From positions 40,483 to 104,482 of the forward strand of contig NZ_QXED01000016.1 in the NCBI RefSeq assembly GCF_003583365.1: 64,000 nucleotides of DNA, read 5' to 3'. Position numbers and translations under genes: made by a program. The stretch comes from Fibrisoma montanum (lineage in GTDB: Bacteria > Bacteroidota > Bacteroidia > Cytophagales > Spirosomataceae). This document shows positions 48,650 to 58,098 of this stretch, piece by piece. The notes under the pieces are model-generated. The model saw only the letters and a list, made by a program, of their open reading frames with translations, was not told the origin of the DNA and ran no database searches. Within the stretch, counting starts at the first letter, position 1. Each line of letters opens with the position of its first letter.

Positions 48650-51142
48650 ATGAAATACCGTCTAGTTACGATTGCCTTATTGTTCTTCGCCGGGCGTTTG
48701 CTGGCCCAGCAGTCTCCCTCCGGTGCAGTTACCGGAACCGTACAGGATTCAACGGGAAAACCACTGGAATTTGTCACTCTTGTACTGGTACAGGCGGCTG
48801 ATTCTACCCCGACCCCAAACAAGGAAACCACCGATCGGTTTGTGAAAGGGGCGATCAGCGACAACCGGGGGACGTACGTCTTCGAGCGCCTTCAGCCCGG
48901 TACGTACCGGGTGTCGGCCTCGTTAATGGGGTATCAGACCGTCTCCTCTCCGCCGTTCACAATTGAAACCGGACCGCAGCCGCAGCTTCTGGCTCCGCTG
49001 GTCATCCGTGAGCAGGCCCGGCAACTAACCAACGTGACGGTCAGGGCGCAGAAACCATTCATCGAGCAACGTATCGACAAGACTATACTGAACGTCGAAA
49101 ACAGCCTTGTCGCCAGTGGCGGCACTGCGCTGGAGGTGCTCGAAAAAGCGCCGGGTATCGTGGTAGACCTGCAATCAGAACGGATCAGCATGAAAGGGCG
49201 TGAGAACGTACTGGTCATGCTCGACGGCAAACCGACGTACCTATCGACCGCCGACGTACTGGAACTGCTGCGAAATACGCCCAGCAACACCGTCGAAACC
49301 ATCGAACTCATTACGAACCCATCGGCCCGCTACGACGCAGCCGGCACCGCCGGTATCATCAACATTCGGCTCAAACGCAACAAATCCGCCCAGCCGCTGA
49401 ACGGCAACCTGAACGTTGGCGCGGGCTACGGCCGCTTCGCCAAATACAACGCGGCCCTCACGCTGAACGCCCGGCCGGGGAAGTGGAGCCTGTTCAGCAA
49501 CTACGCCTTCGATCAGCGAAACTACTGGTCGGTGGCCACCATTGACCGGCGACTGACCACCACCGAACAACCTACCCTGATCCAGCAGGACAATTATCGG
49601 CCGATCCAGAACTCCAATCATACGTACCGGCTCGGCGCCGACTACGCCTTCAGCAAACGGACCACGCTCGGGGTGCTGCTGACCGGCTTACGTACCGATG
49701 GTCGGGCGCAGGGTGGTACAACCAGTGCGATTTATCAGGCAAACGTACTGACGTCAATCCAGCGGACGGAGAATGACAACAAGCGGTTCATCGGTCGGCT
49801 GGCCGGAAACGTCAATTTCCGCCACCAATTCGATTCCACGCGCCGGGGCGGACAGGGCCGCGAATTATTGGTGGATGTGGATTACTCCAACGCGACGTTC
49901 CGACCCGCCGAGCAGTTCGAAACCCGCTACCTGACGCCCCAACAGATCGAAACGGGTCCGCGGTCGTTGCAGCGCCTGAACACAAGCTCGACGGCGCTTA
50001 TCCGGGCCGCCAAGGCGGATTACACCCACCCCCTCGACAAGCGGACGACCCTGGAAACGGGCTGGAAAAGCAGCTACGTAACGCTCAGCAACGATCTGCT
50101 GGTCGAAACCAAACTGGCCGAGCGCGGCCAAACCGTGCCCTGGCAAGTAGACAGCAGCCGGACCAATCAGTTCGAATACCGCGAATGGATTCACGCGGGC
50201 TACGTCACCGGACGGCGAACCTGGCCCGGCTGGACCCTACAGGTAGGCCTGCGGGCGGAACAAACCCGTACGGAAGCGCGATCGCTTACGACGAACAGCA
50301 CCGTGGAGCGCACGTACCTCAACCTGTTTCCCAGCGTGTTTCTGACCCGAACGGTGGGTGATCAGCACGAATTTCAGTACGCATTCAGCCGCCGGATCGA
50401 CCGGCCGAACTACCAGTACCTGAATCCGTTCATCCGGGTGTTCGACCCGTATGCGTACCAGCAGGGCAACCCCTACCTGAAACCGCAGTACACCGATGCG
50501 TTTCAGCTAGCCTACAGCTACAAACAGGAAACGACCGTTAGCTTCGGCTACAACCGGACGCACGACGTAATCGTCGACATCAACGAGCAAAACGACCAGA
50601 CGGGCGTGACGCGGATTACGTTCATCAACCTGTCGAAGCAAACCAACATCAGTATCAACCTGAGCGCTCCTCTGCGGTTTACGCGCTGGTGGTCGTCGCG
50701 CAGCTCGGCCAGTGTCTTTCACAACGCCTACCGCGCTCAGGTCGCCGGTACCCCATTGAACTACAGCCGATTGTCGGCGAACCTGACGAGCAACCATACG
50801 TTTGTGTTCGGGTCTGGGCTTAGTGCCGAACTCAACGCAACGTATAACTCACCCTACGTCTACAGCCAGAACCAGATGCGGGCGTTTGGGCAGTTGAGCG
50901 TTGGTTTACAGAAGAACCTCTGGCAGAAGCGGGCCACGCTGCGTTTCAATTGGAACGACCTGTTGCAGACGCAGCGGTTTTACGGAAAAGTACAGTTTCA
51001 GAACATGGACTTCCGCTTTGCTACGTACAGCGAAACCCGCGTCGCCCGGCTGACGTTCATCTACAACTTCGGAAACCGCGACCTAAAAGGCGCGGGCAAC
51101 CGCCGAACCGTGTCGGACGATGAACAGCGTCGGATGAACTGA
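48650..51142 (+). CDS. TonB-receptor-like outer-membrane barrel protein (OMP_b-brl_3 type)
   Basis: The 830-residue protein has a signal peptide (residues 1-20, AGRLLAQQ). A carboxypeptidase-regulatory domain follows (SGAVTGTVQDSTGKPLEFVTLVL). A short plug-like region comes next (QRIDKTILNVENSLVASGGTALEVLEKAPGIVVD, MLDGKPTYLSTADVLELLRN, TIELITNPSARYDAAGTAGIINI). A large C-terminal barrel ends ARLTFIYNFGNRD. This pattern defines the outer membrane beta-barrel family without a SusD partner. The ligand is unknown. A paralogue lies at 58099-60564. Confidence 0.9.
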   Translation: MKYRLVTIALLFFAGRLLAQQSPSGAVTGTVQDSTGKPLEFVTLVLVQAADSTPTPNKETTDRFVKGAISDNRGTYVFERLQPGTYRVSASLMGYQTVSSPPFTIETGPQPQLLAPLVIREQARQLTNVTVRAQKPFIEQRIDKTILNVENSLVASGGTALEVLEKAPGIVVDLQSERISMKGRENVLVMLDGKPTYLSTADVLELLRNTPSNTVETIELITNPSARYDAAGTAGIINIRLKRNKSAQPLNGNLNVGAGYGRFAKYNAALTLNARPGKWSLFSNYAFDQRNYWSVATIDRRLTTTEQPTLIQQDNYRPIQNSNHTYRLGADYAFSKRTTLGVLLTGLRTDGRAQGGTTSAIYQANVLTSIQRTENDNKRFIGRLAGNVNFRHQFDSTRRGGQGRELLVDVDYSNATFRPAEQFETRYLTPQQIETGPRSLQRLNTSSTALIRAAKADYTHPLDKRTTLETGWKSSYVTLSNDLLVETKLAERGQTVPWQVDSSRTNQFEYREWIHAGYVTGRRTWPGWTLQVGLRAEQTRTEARSLTTNSTVERTYLNLFPSVFLTRTVGDQHEFQYAFSRRIDRPNYQYLNPFIRVFDPYAYQQGNPYLKPQYTDAFQLAYSYKQETTVSFGYNRTHDVIVDINEQNDQTGVTRITFINLSKQTNISINLSAPLRFTRWWSSRSSASVFHNAYRAQVAGTPLNYSRLSANLTSNHTFVFGSGLSAELNATYNSPYVYSQNQMRAFGQLSVGLQKNLWQKRATLRFNWNDLLQTQRFYGKVQFQNMDFRFATYSETRVARLTFIYNFGNRDLKGAGNRRTVSDDEQRRMN

Positions 51143-51274
51143 GGTGAGATCAGCAAAATCGCAAAACCAGTCCACAACATCACCGCCGACATTTCTTATT
51201 TCCACGGCCGACAATTACCTTGGCGACTTTTAAAACAACCGGCCGTTACGTCTGGTCCGGCCTGCCTGCATCGA

Positions 51275-51622
51275 ATGTATACCTTATACGCCATTCCGAA
51301 TTGTGATACCGTGAAGAAAGCCCGTACGTGGCTGGCTGAGCGGGGTATCGAGTACCAATTTCATGACTACAAAAAACAGGGTGTTGATCGGCCGCTGCTG
51401 GAACGCTGGCTGGCGCAGAAACCCTGGGAAGAGCTGGTGAACCGGGCGGGAACCACCTGGAAAAAACTGCCCGATGCCGAAAAGCCAACCGACACCGAAG
51501 GGGCCATCGCCCTCATGCTCGACAGGCCGTCCGTAATTCGTCGGCCGCTGATCGAAACCAACGGGCAGATTGTCGCCCTGGGCTTCAAGGCAGACGAGTA
51601 CATGAACGCCTTCAGGGGTTAG
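51275..51622 (+). CDS. ArsC/Spx-like protein (YffB type)
   Basis: The 115-residue thioredoxin-fold protein begins YTLYAIPNCDTVKKARTWL with a single N-terminal Cys. It contains YQFHDYKKQGVDRPLLERWL and the conserved SVIRRPLIETNGQIVALGF near residue 90. This is the YffB-like subgroup of the ArsC family, whose members are probably glutathione- or thiol-dependent reductases. True arsenate reductase activity is unlikely without ars genes nearby. The cis-Pro before ETNG is retained. Confidence 0.85.
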   Translation: MYTLYAIPNCDTVKKARTWLAERGIEYQFHDYKKQGVDRPLLERWLAQKPWEELVNRAGTTWKKLPDAEKPTDTEGAIALMLDRPSVIRRPLIETNGQIVALGFKADEYMNAFRG

Positions 51623-51702
51623 GCGGCTGATTTTACCGTTTGCCGAACGGTAAGCCCGGCCAGCCGGCTCCTTTACCCGATAGAACGGTCAACCACTCCG
51701 CC

Positions 51703-52611
51703 ATGAATAACGCATTGAATAGACGCCGGTTTATAACCAGCCTGACCCAGGTGCTGGGCACGTCTGTGCTCATGAATACCCCGCTGCTCAGCCAGGCGCA
51801 GGTGCCGGCCACCAGCCACGCACCGCTCACGGTTGGGCAGGTGATGGCGCTGATTCTGAAATCGATTTCGGGTGCGCCCTTTCCGAAAACCGTCGATACG
51901 TTGAAATCGGGGAGTGAGTCGCAGCGCGTCACCGGCATTGTGTCCACGATGTTTGCTACGGCGGAGGTTATTGAAAAAACCGCTGCGGCCGGGGCTAACT
52001 TCATCATTGCCCACGAACCTACGTTCTATAACCACCTCGACGAGACCGACTGGCTGAAAGGCAATGAGGTCCTGCGCTACAAGCAGGACCTGCTGAACAA
52101 GCATGGTATTGCCGTCTGGCGGTTCCACGACTACTGGCATTCGCACCGGCCGGATGGCATTGCCAAAGGCATGCTGTCGAGGTTGCAGTGGGAGAGCTAC
52201 TCAGACGCCGGCAACCCGCTGCTGCTCACGATGCCATCGACACCGCTCCAGCAACTCATCGGTCATGTCAAACAGAAGCTGGACATCAAACTGGTTCGCG
52301 TCATCGGGGATACGAATCAGGCTTGTCGGCGGGTGTTGCTATTGCCGGGGGCATCGGGTGGCCGTAACCAGATCCGGGCCATTGCAGACGCCAACCCGGA
52401 CGTTGTCCTGTGTGGAGAGTCCAGCGAGTGGGAAACGCCCGAATACGTTCGAGACGCGCGTCGGCAAGGGCAGAAGTTGTCGTTAGTAGTACTGGGTCAT
52501 ATCATGAGCGAAGCCGCGGGCATGGAATGGCTCGTTACGTGGCTACAACCCCAGGTACCCGGTATCAGGGTTTCTTATGTACCCTCCGGCAATCCGTTTA
52601 CGTACGTCTAG
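51703..52611 (+). CDS. Nif3/GTP cyclohydrolase-1 type 2-like protein with Tat-like signal
   Basis: From ATG 51703 (302 residues) the N-terminus is NRRRFITSLTQVLGTSVLM, a twin-Arg signal with a short hydrophobic stretch and an Ala-rich end (SQAQVPA). The body resembles the Nif3 fold of dinuclear-metal proteins: NFIIAHEPTFYNHLDETDW near residue 110 (metal ligand His and Asp/Glu), and ADANPDVVLCGESSEWETPEYV near 235. Nif3 proteins are normally cytosolic, so an exported form is unusual. Function of the family is unclear. Confidence 0.75.
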   Translation: MNNALNRRRFITSLTQVLGTSVLMNTPLLSQAQVPATSHAPLTVGQVMALILKSISGAPFPKTVDTLKSGSESQRVTGIVSTMFATAEVIEKTAAAGANFIIAHEPTFYNHLDETDWLKGNEVLRYKQDLLNKHGIAVWRFHDYWHSHRPDGIAKGMLSRLQWESYSDAGNPLLLTMPSTPLQQLIGHVKQKLDIKLVRVIGDTNQACRRVLLLPGASGGRNQIRAIADANPDVVLCGESSEWETPEYVRDARRQGQKLSLVVLGHIMSEAAGMEWLVTWLQPQVPGIRVSYVPSGNPFTYV

Positions 52612-52708
52612 CCCCTTGCTGAATCTTATGGCCGTCCAACGGTGTTAAACCGGCAGAAGGCCACCCACACCGGCTGGTGTGGCGCGGCCCGGTCAAATTG
52701 CGTAAGCC

Positions 52709-53095
52709 ATGCACAAACAAACCCTGGATTCGCCGGAGGCTATACGGCTGCTGGTCAATTCATTTTACGATAAAGTTCGGGTCGATCCGCTGATTGGGCC
52801 CGTATTTACGGACGTAGCGGAGGTCGACTGGGCGAGTCATCTACCCAAGATGTACGCGTTCTGGGAGAACATCATCCTCGGCAACAACGCCTACAACGGG
52901 CACCCGTTCCGGCCACATCTGCTGATCAATCAGAAACACACCCTGCATACCGAACACTTCGAGCGGTGGCTCCAGTTGTTTTCGGCAACCCTGGCCGAGC
53001 ATTTCACCGGCGAAACCGCCGAGCTGGTCCGGCAACGCGCGACCCAGATTGCCATGGTGTGGAATCAGAAGCTGCTGTACCTGAACAGCGACTGA
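52709..53095 (+). CDS. Group III truncated hemoglobin
   Basis: The 128-residue protein matches truncated hemoglobins of group III: LVNSFYDKVRVDPLIGPVF, WASHLPKMYAFWENIILGNNAYNGHPFRPHLLI, then TEHFERWLQLFSATL with the proximal His in EHF, and a C-terminal helix IAMVWNQKLLYL. It binds heme and oxygen or NO in the cytosol and may protect respiration against NO. Short length and the Phe/Trp pattern fit the family. The cbb3 cluster is about 4 kb to the left, in keeping with a respiratory role. Confidence 0.9.
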   Translation: MHKQTLDSPEAIRLLVNSFYDKVRVDPLIGPVFTDVAEVDWASHLPKMYAFWENIILGNNAYNGHPFRPHLLINQKHTLHTEHFERWLQLFSATLAEHFTGETAELVRQRATQIAMVWNQKLLYLNSD

Positions 53096-53322
53096 TATTT
53101 AACCGCAAAGTCGCTTAACAAACAAGGGTACATGTGGCGGGAAGACTACATTTTGGGCGCTGCTCTACACGTTGCCGTCTTTTGTGTACGGACAGCGACC
53201 GATGGCCAAGCCCGCGCAGCTGTTTAGTTTCCTGGTGTAAACTCGTTGCGCCTTTGCGGTCAAAAACACCGCATTTCGTGTTAAATTGCTTTTTTCTTAC
53301 GTATTGTTAAATACCCCCGCCA

Positions 53323-53988
53323 ATGAAAGGAGATAAGCTGGATATGTGGCTCGACCTGGGCTATTTTCGAATGCATCAGGACGTATTCACCTGCCGCTAC
53401 CTGATGATCGACGATATGATCTGCCCCATTCACTGGCTACGCATTGTCCTTCCCAACGTTGACTACAAAGCCAAACAACGCAGCCTGCTCCGTAGCAACG
53501 CCCGGTTTCAGGTCACCATCAAGCCCTTCATTCTGACCGACGAAGCCGAAGCACTGTACGCCCGCTACAAAATCGCCGTTGATTTCGACGCGCCCGAATC
53601 CGTGGAGTTCTGGCTCATGAACGGTTCGGATACCAACATCTTCGATACGTATGCGGTAGAAGTGCGGGACGAGAACCGGCTCATTGCCGTTGGGATCTTC
53701 GACAAAGGCGAAAAATCCATTGCGGGCATCATGAACTTCTACGATCCGGCTTACCGGAAGCATAGCCTGGGTAAGTACCTGATGCTGCAAAAAATTGACT
53801 ACGCCCGGCAGCAGCAGATGCTCTATTACTATCCCGGCTACGTGGTCAGTTACTACGCCAAATTTGACTACAAACTATTCCCCTGCGAAGCGGCAACCGA
53901 GGTCTTTGATGATATGACCGCCGATTGGCTGCCTTTCTCGCGGGAAACGGTCAACGCCCTGGCAATCGGTATGCTGAACGATATGTGA
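53323..53988 (+). CDS. Arginyl/leucyl-tRNA-protein transferase-like protein (ATE/Bpt family)
   Basis: The 221-residue protein resembles the aminoacyl-tRNA-protein transferases: RIVLPNVDYKAKQRSLLRSNARFQVTIKP near residue 45, LYARYKIAVDFDAPESVEFWLM, EVRDENRLIAVGIFDKGEKSIAGIMNFYDPAYRKHSLGKYLMLQKIDYARQQ (the GNAT-like core), and YYPGYVVSYYAKFDYKLFP. The N-terminal Cys cluster usual in Bpt and ATE1 is not intact (only two Cys, about residues 26 and 36). It probably modifies N-degron proteins in the cytosol or is a relative with altered specificity. Confidence 0.7.
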   Translation: MKGDKLDMWLDLGYFRMHQDVFTCRYLMIDDMICPIHWLRIVLPNVDYKAKQRSLLRSNARFQVTIKPFILTDEAEALYARYKIAVDFDAPESVEFWLMNGSDTNIFDTYAVEVRDENRLIAVGIFDKGEKSIAGIMNFYDPAYRKHSLGKYLMLQKIDYARQQQMLYYYPGYVVSYYAKFDYKLFPCEAATEVFDDMTADWLPFSRETVNALAIGMLNDM

Positions 53989-54119
53989 GCCGGCCGCTGA
54001 GCCATGCCGCCCCCTACGTACATACCCACGTTAGGCACTGACAGCTAAGCAGGGGTATTTCCCGGCCGGCTACGATGAAACCTCAGCGATAATTTAATAG
54101 CCTTACCGACCAGTTAAGG

Positions 54120-54127
54120 TAAATTTG
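54120..54127 (+). promoter_or_regulatory. -7 box upstream of the receiver gene
   Basis: TAAATTTG matches TAnnTTTG 40 bases ahead of the ATG at 54167. No strong -33 element is seen. Confidence 0.4.
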
Positions 54128-54166
54128 CTTAGTTTTGACTTTTCATTCCCGTTCACAATTGTCCTT

Positions 54167-54613
54167 ATGCTCTCAACGTCTACGCGCAGTCAAACCACCG
54201 ACAGATTAGTGTATTTGGTCGATGATGATGAGGACGATGCGCTGCTGGTTCAAACTGCCATTCATGAGGCCATCCCCTACTGCAAGGTGCGCATATTCCA
54301 GAACGGACTGGTCATGCTCGAAATCATGGCTGAACCTGGCGCCAAGCCAAACCTGATCTTTCTGGACATGAATATGCCAATCGCTCATGGCCTTGAAGTG
54401 CTCACTAATCTGAAAATGAACCGGCAATGGGCCGATATTCCCGTTATCATTCTCACCGGCAGTGATGACCCGGAACAGATAAAACTGGCGTATCAGCTGG
54501 GCGCCCAGACCGTTATCAATAAACCCAATAAATACACTGAACTGGTTGACATCGTGATGATCATCCGTCAATACTGGTTCAGCGTTGCCCGACTCCCCCA
54601 GGCAGATGCCTGA
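54167..54613 (+). CDS. Single-domain response regulator (Rcp1-like)
   Basis: From ATG 54167 the protein has 148 residues. The receiver motifs are VDDDEDDALLVQTAI near residue 17, phosphoacceptor Asp in LIFLDMNMP near 66, T in VIILTGSDD, and K in TVINKPNKY. There is no output domain. It is convergent with the PAS kinase at 54624 (10-base gap between stops) and its sequence resembles the regulator at 56581, so the kinase may phosphorylate both. Confidence 0.88.
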   Translation: MLSTSTRSQTTDRLVYLVDDDEDDALLVQTAIHEAIPYCKVRIFQNGLVMLEIMAEPGAKPNLIFLDMNMPIAHGLEVLTNLKMNRQWADIPVIILTGSDDPEQIKLAYQLGAQTVINKPNKYTELVDIVMIIRQYWFSVARLPQADA

Positions 54614-54623
54614 TTATCTACGG

Positions 54624-56549
54624 TTAGCCCTCCCCTGTTGCTTTGGGCAGATACAGCGTAAACGTAGCTCCTTGATTTGGCTCTCCCGTGGCTGTCAGAA
54701 ACCCGCCATGATTCTCCGCCACCTGCTTACAGATGGCCAGGCCTAGTCCCGTTCCAACCGTTCGGCCCGGCAACCGCTCAAACGACTGAAAAATACGCTC
54801 CGCGTGCCGGGGCTCAAACCCGATACCATTATCGGTCATGACAATCCGCCAGAATCCGTCCGAAACCGGTTCGGTGGGTTGCGGTAGTAACTGCGGCAGT
54901 TCATCGGCCGTAACCCGATCGGCGCGAACCTGCAGACGCAGTGACACATCCGGCCGGCGGTATTTCAGTGCGTTGTTGACCAGGTTCTGAAACAACTGTC
55001 CCAGTTGGATCCGGTCGCCCATAACGGTCGGCAATGGCCCAACATCAATCGCAGCCCCCTGTACATTCAGCGACAGATCCCCGATTACCTGACCTACCAG
55101 TTCTTGTAAGTCAACCGGCTTTGCATCGGCCAGACCCGCGTCCAGCCGGGCGTAAAACAGCAGATTATCGATCAGCCGCTGCATGCGTTCAGCGGCTTCG
55201 CGCATCGTTTTCAGTAAGATGACCCCTTCCTCCGTCAAAGTCGGGGCGTACTCATGCAGCAGCATGTCGCCGTAAAACTTGACTTTCCGCAGCGGCTCCT
55301 GCAAATCATGACTGGCCACGGCCGAAAACCGCTGTAATTTTTCGTTCAGTCGATTCAGGGCTGCGTTGGCATCTTCAAGGCGCTGCTGATACAGGTGGCT
55401 TTCCGTAATATCGACCGACGCGACCACCACACCGTCGTCGGCTTTGGCCACCAGCACCTTGTGCCAGCGTCCGTCTACCGGCGACCGGGTCTCCCAGGTC
55501 TCAGGCCGACCGGTTTCAACCACCCGAACAAAGCGATCCAGCACCGACGATGGGTCCGGTTCGTCAGGCTGTGTGCCCAGGGCAGTCAGGTTACCAGACT
55601 GCTCAGCCGGCAGTCCCCAGTTTTGCTGGGCTTGCTGGTTGCTCAATACCACCTGAAAATCCTGAATTGAGCCGACCTCCTCGCCGGGCAGCGACTCCCG
55701 AACAGCGCGGTACAGCGAGATCCCCGTCTGCGATACGTCCACCACCGTCTGAAGCAAGCGGGCCTGCAGTTCCTGCTGCTGCTCGGAATCTTTCAGGGCC
55801 GTTATGTCCAGAAACGTAAACAGCACCCCATCGGCCTGGCGAACAAAGGTCGATTCAAACCAGCCCCGAATGCCCTCGCCCTCGAAGGGAAACGTAAACT
55901 GCCGGGGAACGCCCGTCTCCGTAACGCTTACCAGCACCTGCAAAAAATCGCCATAAAAGGCAGTTGGAGAAACTACCGATAAGAGCTGACCGGTCATTTC
56001 GGCAACGCTTTGGTTGGTTACCCGGGCGTTGGTGGGGTTAGTCAGTACGTACCGAAAATCAACAATCTGTCCCTCGTCATTACGTATGGCTTCGTACAGA
56101 ACAATCCCCGCCGGCGACGTATCCAGCATCGTCTGCAGCAGGTCGCGCTGGTGCTGCATCAGCCGTAATGCCCGGTTCGCCTGCGTCACGTCATGGAACG
56201 TAATCATGAGCTGATCCCCCACCCGGGCGGCCGTCAGCTCGTACCATTCGTCTTCGTCGGGTTGGTAATCGGAGAAGTGGATAGACTGGCCGGTTTGAAA
56301 CACCGCCACGTACTGATCGAAAAGACCGACACGGCCTTTCCCGGCGTACCAGTCGAGAAGCGTCGTGCCGGCCTGCCAGCCTTTGAGCAGACCAGATTTC
56401 GAAAAAGCACGGTCGTTGATAAACGTAAAGGCAAAATCAACCACCGTTCCATCGACATGCCAGATGGGCTGGAGTAAAATAACACCGTTGGGGGACGCAT
56501 TAAATACATCCGCCAGCGGTAGTGTTGGTGACGAAAAAACTGGAGTCAT
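54624..56549 (-). CDS. Multi-PAS sensor histidine kinase
   Basis: From ATG 56549 (641 residues) the protein has three to four PAS-type domains: LADVFNASPNGVILLQP, MLDTSPAGIVLYEAIRNDEG, VDVSQTGISLYRAVRE, and a linking PAS/PAC piece (HKVLVAKADDGVVVASVDIT). A HisKA domain follows with SAVASHDLQEPLRKVKF, then HATPase_c with N-box LVNNALKYRR, G1 MTDNGIGFEPR and G2 GTGLGLAICKQV. It has no membrane helix. The H-box HDLQEP is of the phytochrome-like type common with Rcp1 regulators. It is 31 bases downstream of the regulator gene at 56581. Confidence 0.92.
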   Translation of the reverse strand: MTPVFSSPTLPLADVFNASPNGVILLQPIWHVDGTVVDFAFTFINDRAFSKSGLLKGWQAGTTLLDWYAGKGRVGLFDQYVAVFQTGQSIHFSDYQPDEDEWYELTAARVGDQLMITFHDVTQANRALRLMQHQRDLLQTMLDTSPAGIVLYEAIRNDEGQIVDFRYVLTNPTNARVTNQSVAEMTGQLLSVVSPTAFYGDFLQVLVSVTETGVPRQFTFPFEGEGIRGWFESTFVRQADGVLFTFLDITALKDSEQQQELQARLLQTVVDVSQTGISLYRAVRESLPGEEVGSIQDFQVVLSNQQAQQNWGLPAEQSGNLTALGTQPDEPDPSSVLDRFVRVVETGRPETWETRSPVDGRWHKVLVAKADDGVVVASVDITESHLYQQRLEDANAALNRLNEKLQRFSAVASHDLQEPLRKVKFYGDMLLHEYAPTLTEEGVILLKTMREAAERMQRLIDNLLFYARLDAGLADAKPVDLQELVGQVIGDLSLNVQGAAIDVGPLPTVMGDRIQLGQLFQNLVNNALKYRRPDVSLRLQVRADRVTADELPQLLPQPTEPVSDGFWRIVMTDNGIGFEPRHAERIFQSFERLPGRTVGTGLGLAICKQVAENHGGFLTATGEPNQGATFTLYLPKATGEG

Positions 56550-56580
56550 TCCGAAGAAACTAACCTGCTTGTGGAAGAGG

Positions 56581-57012
56581 TTAGAACTCGGAATAGACGG
56601 TAACGGTTTCAAACCAGTATTGACGGGTAATCTGCACCAGTTCAAGCAAGCGGTCATAGCTGGCCGGCTTGGTAACGAACGAACTGGAGCCTGACTGGTA
56701 GCTCAGGGATATATCTTCGGGCCGGCTCGATGTGGTCATGATCACCACCGGTATAACTCGGAGACGCGGATGCGCTTTCAGCCGCTTCAGGACTTCAAAG
56801 CCACTCATCCGGGGCATATTCAGATCGAGAATAATCAGCCGGGGCAGTTCATGAGGGGGGGTGTTGGTAAGCGCTGACAACAGTTCGTCGCCGTCGGCGA
56901 AGAAAACTAACTGGCAACCCGGCGACTGCTGCTGAAACGCCTGTTGCAATAACAGCCGATCATCTTCGTCGTCATCCGCCGTAAATATTAGATTGTTGTA
57001 AGCCATTGGCAT
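56581..57012 (-). CDS. Single-domain response regulator (Rcp1-like)
   Basis: The 143-residue receiver protein has acidic cluster TADDDEDDRLLLQQAF near residue 12, phosphoacceptor Asp in LIILDLNMP near 64, T/S in VIMTTSSRP, and K in SFVTKPASY. ATG 57006 is an equally good start (2 residues shorter). It directly precedes the multi-PAS kinase in the same direction, so it is the most likely partner. No DNA-binding domain is present. Confidence 0.88.
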   Translation of the reverse strand: MPMAYNNLIFTADDDEDDRLLLQQAFQQQSPGCQLVFFADGDELLSALTNTPPHELPRLIILDLNMPRMSGFEVLKRLKAHPRLRVIPVVIMTTSSRPEDISLSYQSGSSSFVTKPASYDRLLELVQITRQYWFETVTVYSEF

Positions 57013-57221
57013 AGGACTAGGTGAACAAAACTAATCTCTTTTTCCTATTTTCTTACTTAAGTAAACAATAAAATCTACGTGAGTAAACCCTGTGTTGTCT
57101 GAGTTGTTGCTGCGGTTCGCTCACCGCCTGTTCAAACTGACCGGGTTAGTCGTGTATCGCTTGCTTCCGGCTTGTCCTGGCAGATTAGCTAACCGTCTAT
57201 AGGTCAACATATAGCCCCAAA

Positions 57222-57671
57222 TCAGGCCATATAGGGCGTCCGGGCGGCTGTATTCCAGTACGTCTGCACCACGCCCATCAATTGATCCATCGCTTCCTGC
57301 GACTCGGGTTTGGCAATCCAGGACTGCGCTCCCAACTGGTAGCATAACTTCAATTCCTGAGGCTCCCGGCTGACCGTCAGCATGATGACGGGGACCGCTG
57401 ACCATCGCCGATCAGCTTTCAGACTCAGTAAGGTTTCAAACCCGTCCATCAAGGGCATTTTCACGTCCAGAAAGATCAACATGGGCAAACGGTCGGCCTG
57501 ACTGGTAGCGGCCATCATCTCAAACCCACTCGAAAAAAGTTCGACGTCATGGTTGTGAAAAGTACGCTGAAAGGCCTTGTAATATAACTGCCGGTCTATC
57601 GGGTCGTCGTCGACAAAGTAAATCAACGGGCGCGGAGCCGGAATCAAAGCTGGATAAGGGGAGTTACGCAT
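57222..57671 (-). CDS. Single-domain response regulator (Rcp1-like)
   Basis: From ATG 57671 (149 residues) it has FVDDDPIDRQLYYKAF near residue 17, phosphoacceptor Asp in LIFLDVKMP near 68, T in VIMLTVSREP, and K in SWIAKPESQE. It is oriented the same way as the regulator-kinase genes downstream but is separated from them by about 210 bases. It is the fourth single-domain receiver of this window. Confidence 0.86.
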   Translation of the reverse strand: MRNSPYPALIPAPRPLIYFVDDDPIDRQLYYKAFQRTFHNHDVELFSSGFEMMAATSQADRLPMLIFLDVKMPLMDGFETLLSLKADRRWSAVPVIMLTVSREPQELKLCYQLGAQSWIAKPESQEAMDQLMGVVQTYWNTAARTPYMA

Positions 57672-58098
57672 ACGTTTAATACGAGACAAAAGCTTGTACC
57701 AAAGTAACTCATAAAGCAGATGCAATGGTGCGATTAGCCCATTAATAATCGATTAAACTAATAGAGTATCCCTTTTGCCTTAATCCCCACCATACTGATG
57801 CAGGCTCAGTCCAGCCACCGATCAGACCATCGACACGAGCAGGATGCAAAGTGGCAGCAGGAACTGAACTTGTACTCACAAGGTAAAGGACTGGTTGTAG
57901 CGCAGCCAATAAATTAGTCCCGGCAATGACACCGGTGGCAAAAACAGGAATCGGCTGGCCCTGCAACACCGTATCTGGACGCTTTAATCCATAGCCAGAT
58001 CCCTGCTCAACACAAAAACGCGTCTGGCCCGGAGTCGGTTAACTACCTCCAGGCGCAGACGCGTTTGTATACTCTGTAGACTACGTTACGTCAACCCG
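57672..58098. other. Gene-poor gap with a terminator
   Basis: About 430 bases lie between the receiver gene and the barrel-receptor stop. The 75-codon frame at 57742-57969 has no domain, signal or ribosome site and is not taken as a gene. The terminator at 58016-58066 is the only feature. Confidence 0.4.
58016..58066 (-). terminator. Hairpin terminator of the barrel-receptor gene
   Basis: Perfect 11-bp arms AAACGCGTCTG and CAGACGCGTTT enclose 29 bases, beginning about 33 bases after the receptor stop. On the minus strand the stem is followed by TTTTTGTG. Confidence 0.65.

Noticed and set aside
51275..51622. Arsenate reductase of an ars operon
   Set aside because: No arsR, arsB or acr3 is nearby and the sequence fits the YffB-like subgroup better.
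57742..57969. 75-codon frame on the minus strand
   Set aside because: No recognisable motif, no signal sequence and no ribosome site; it lies in a gap that otherwise contains only a terminator.
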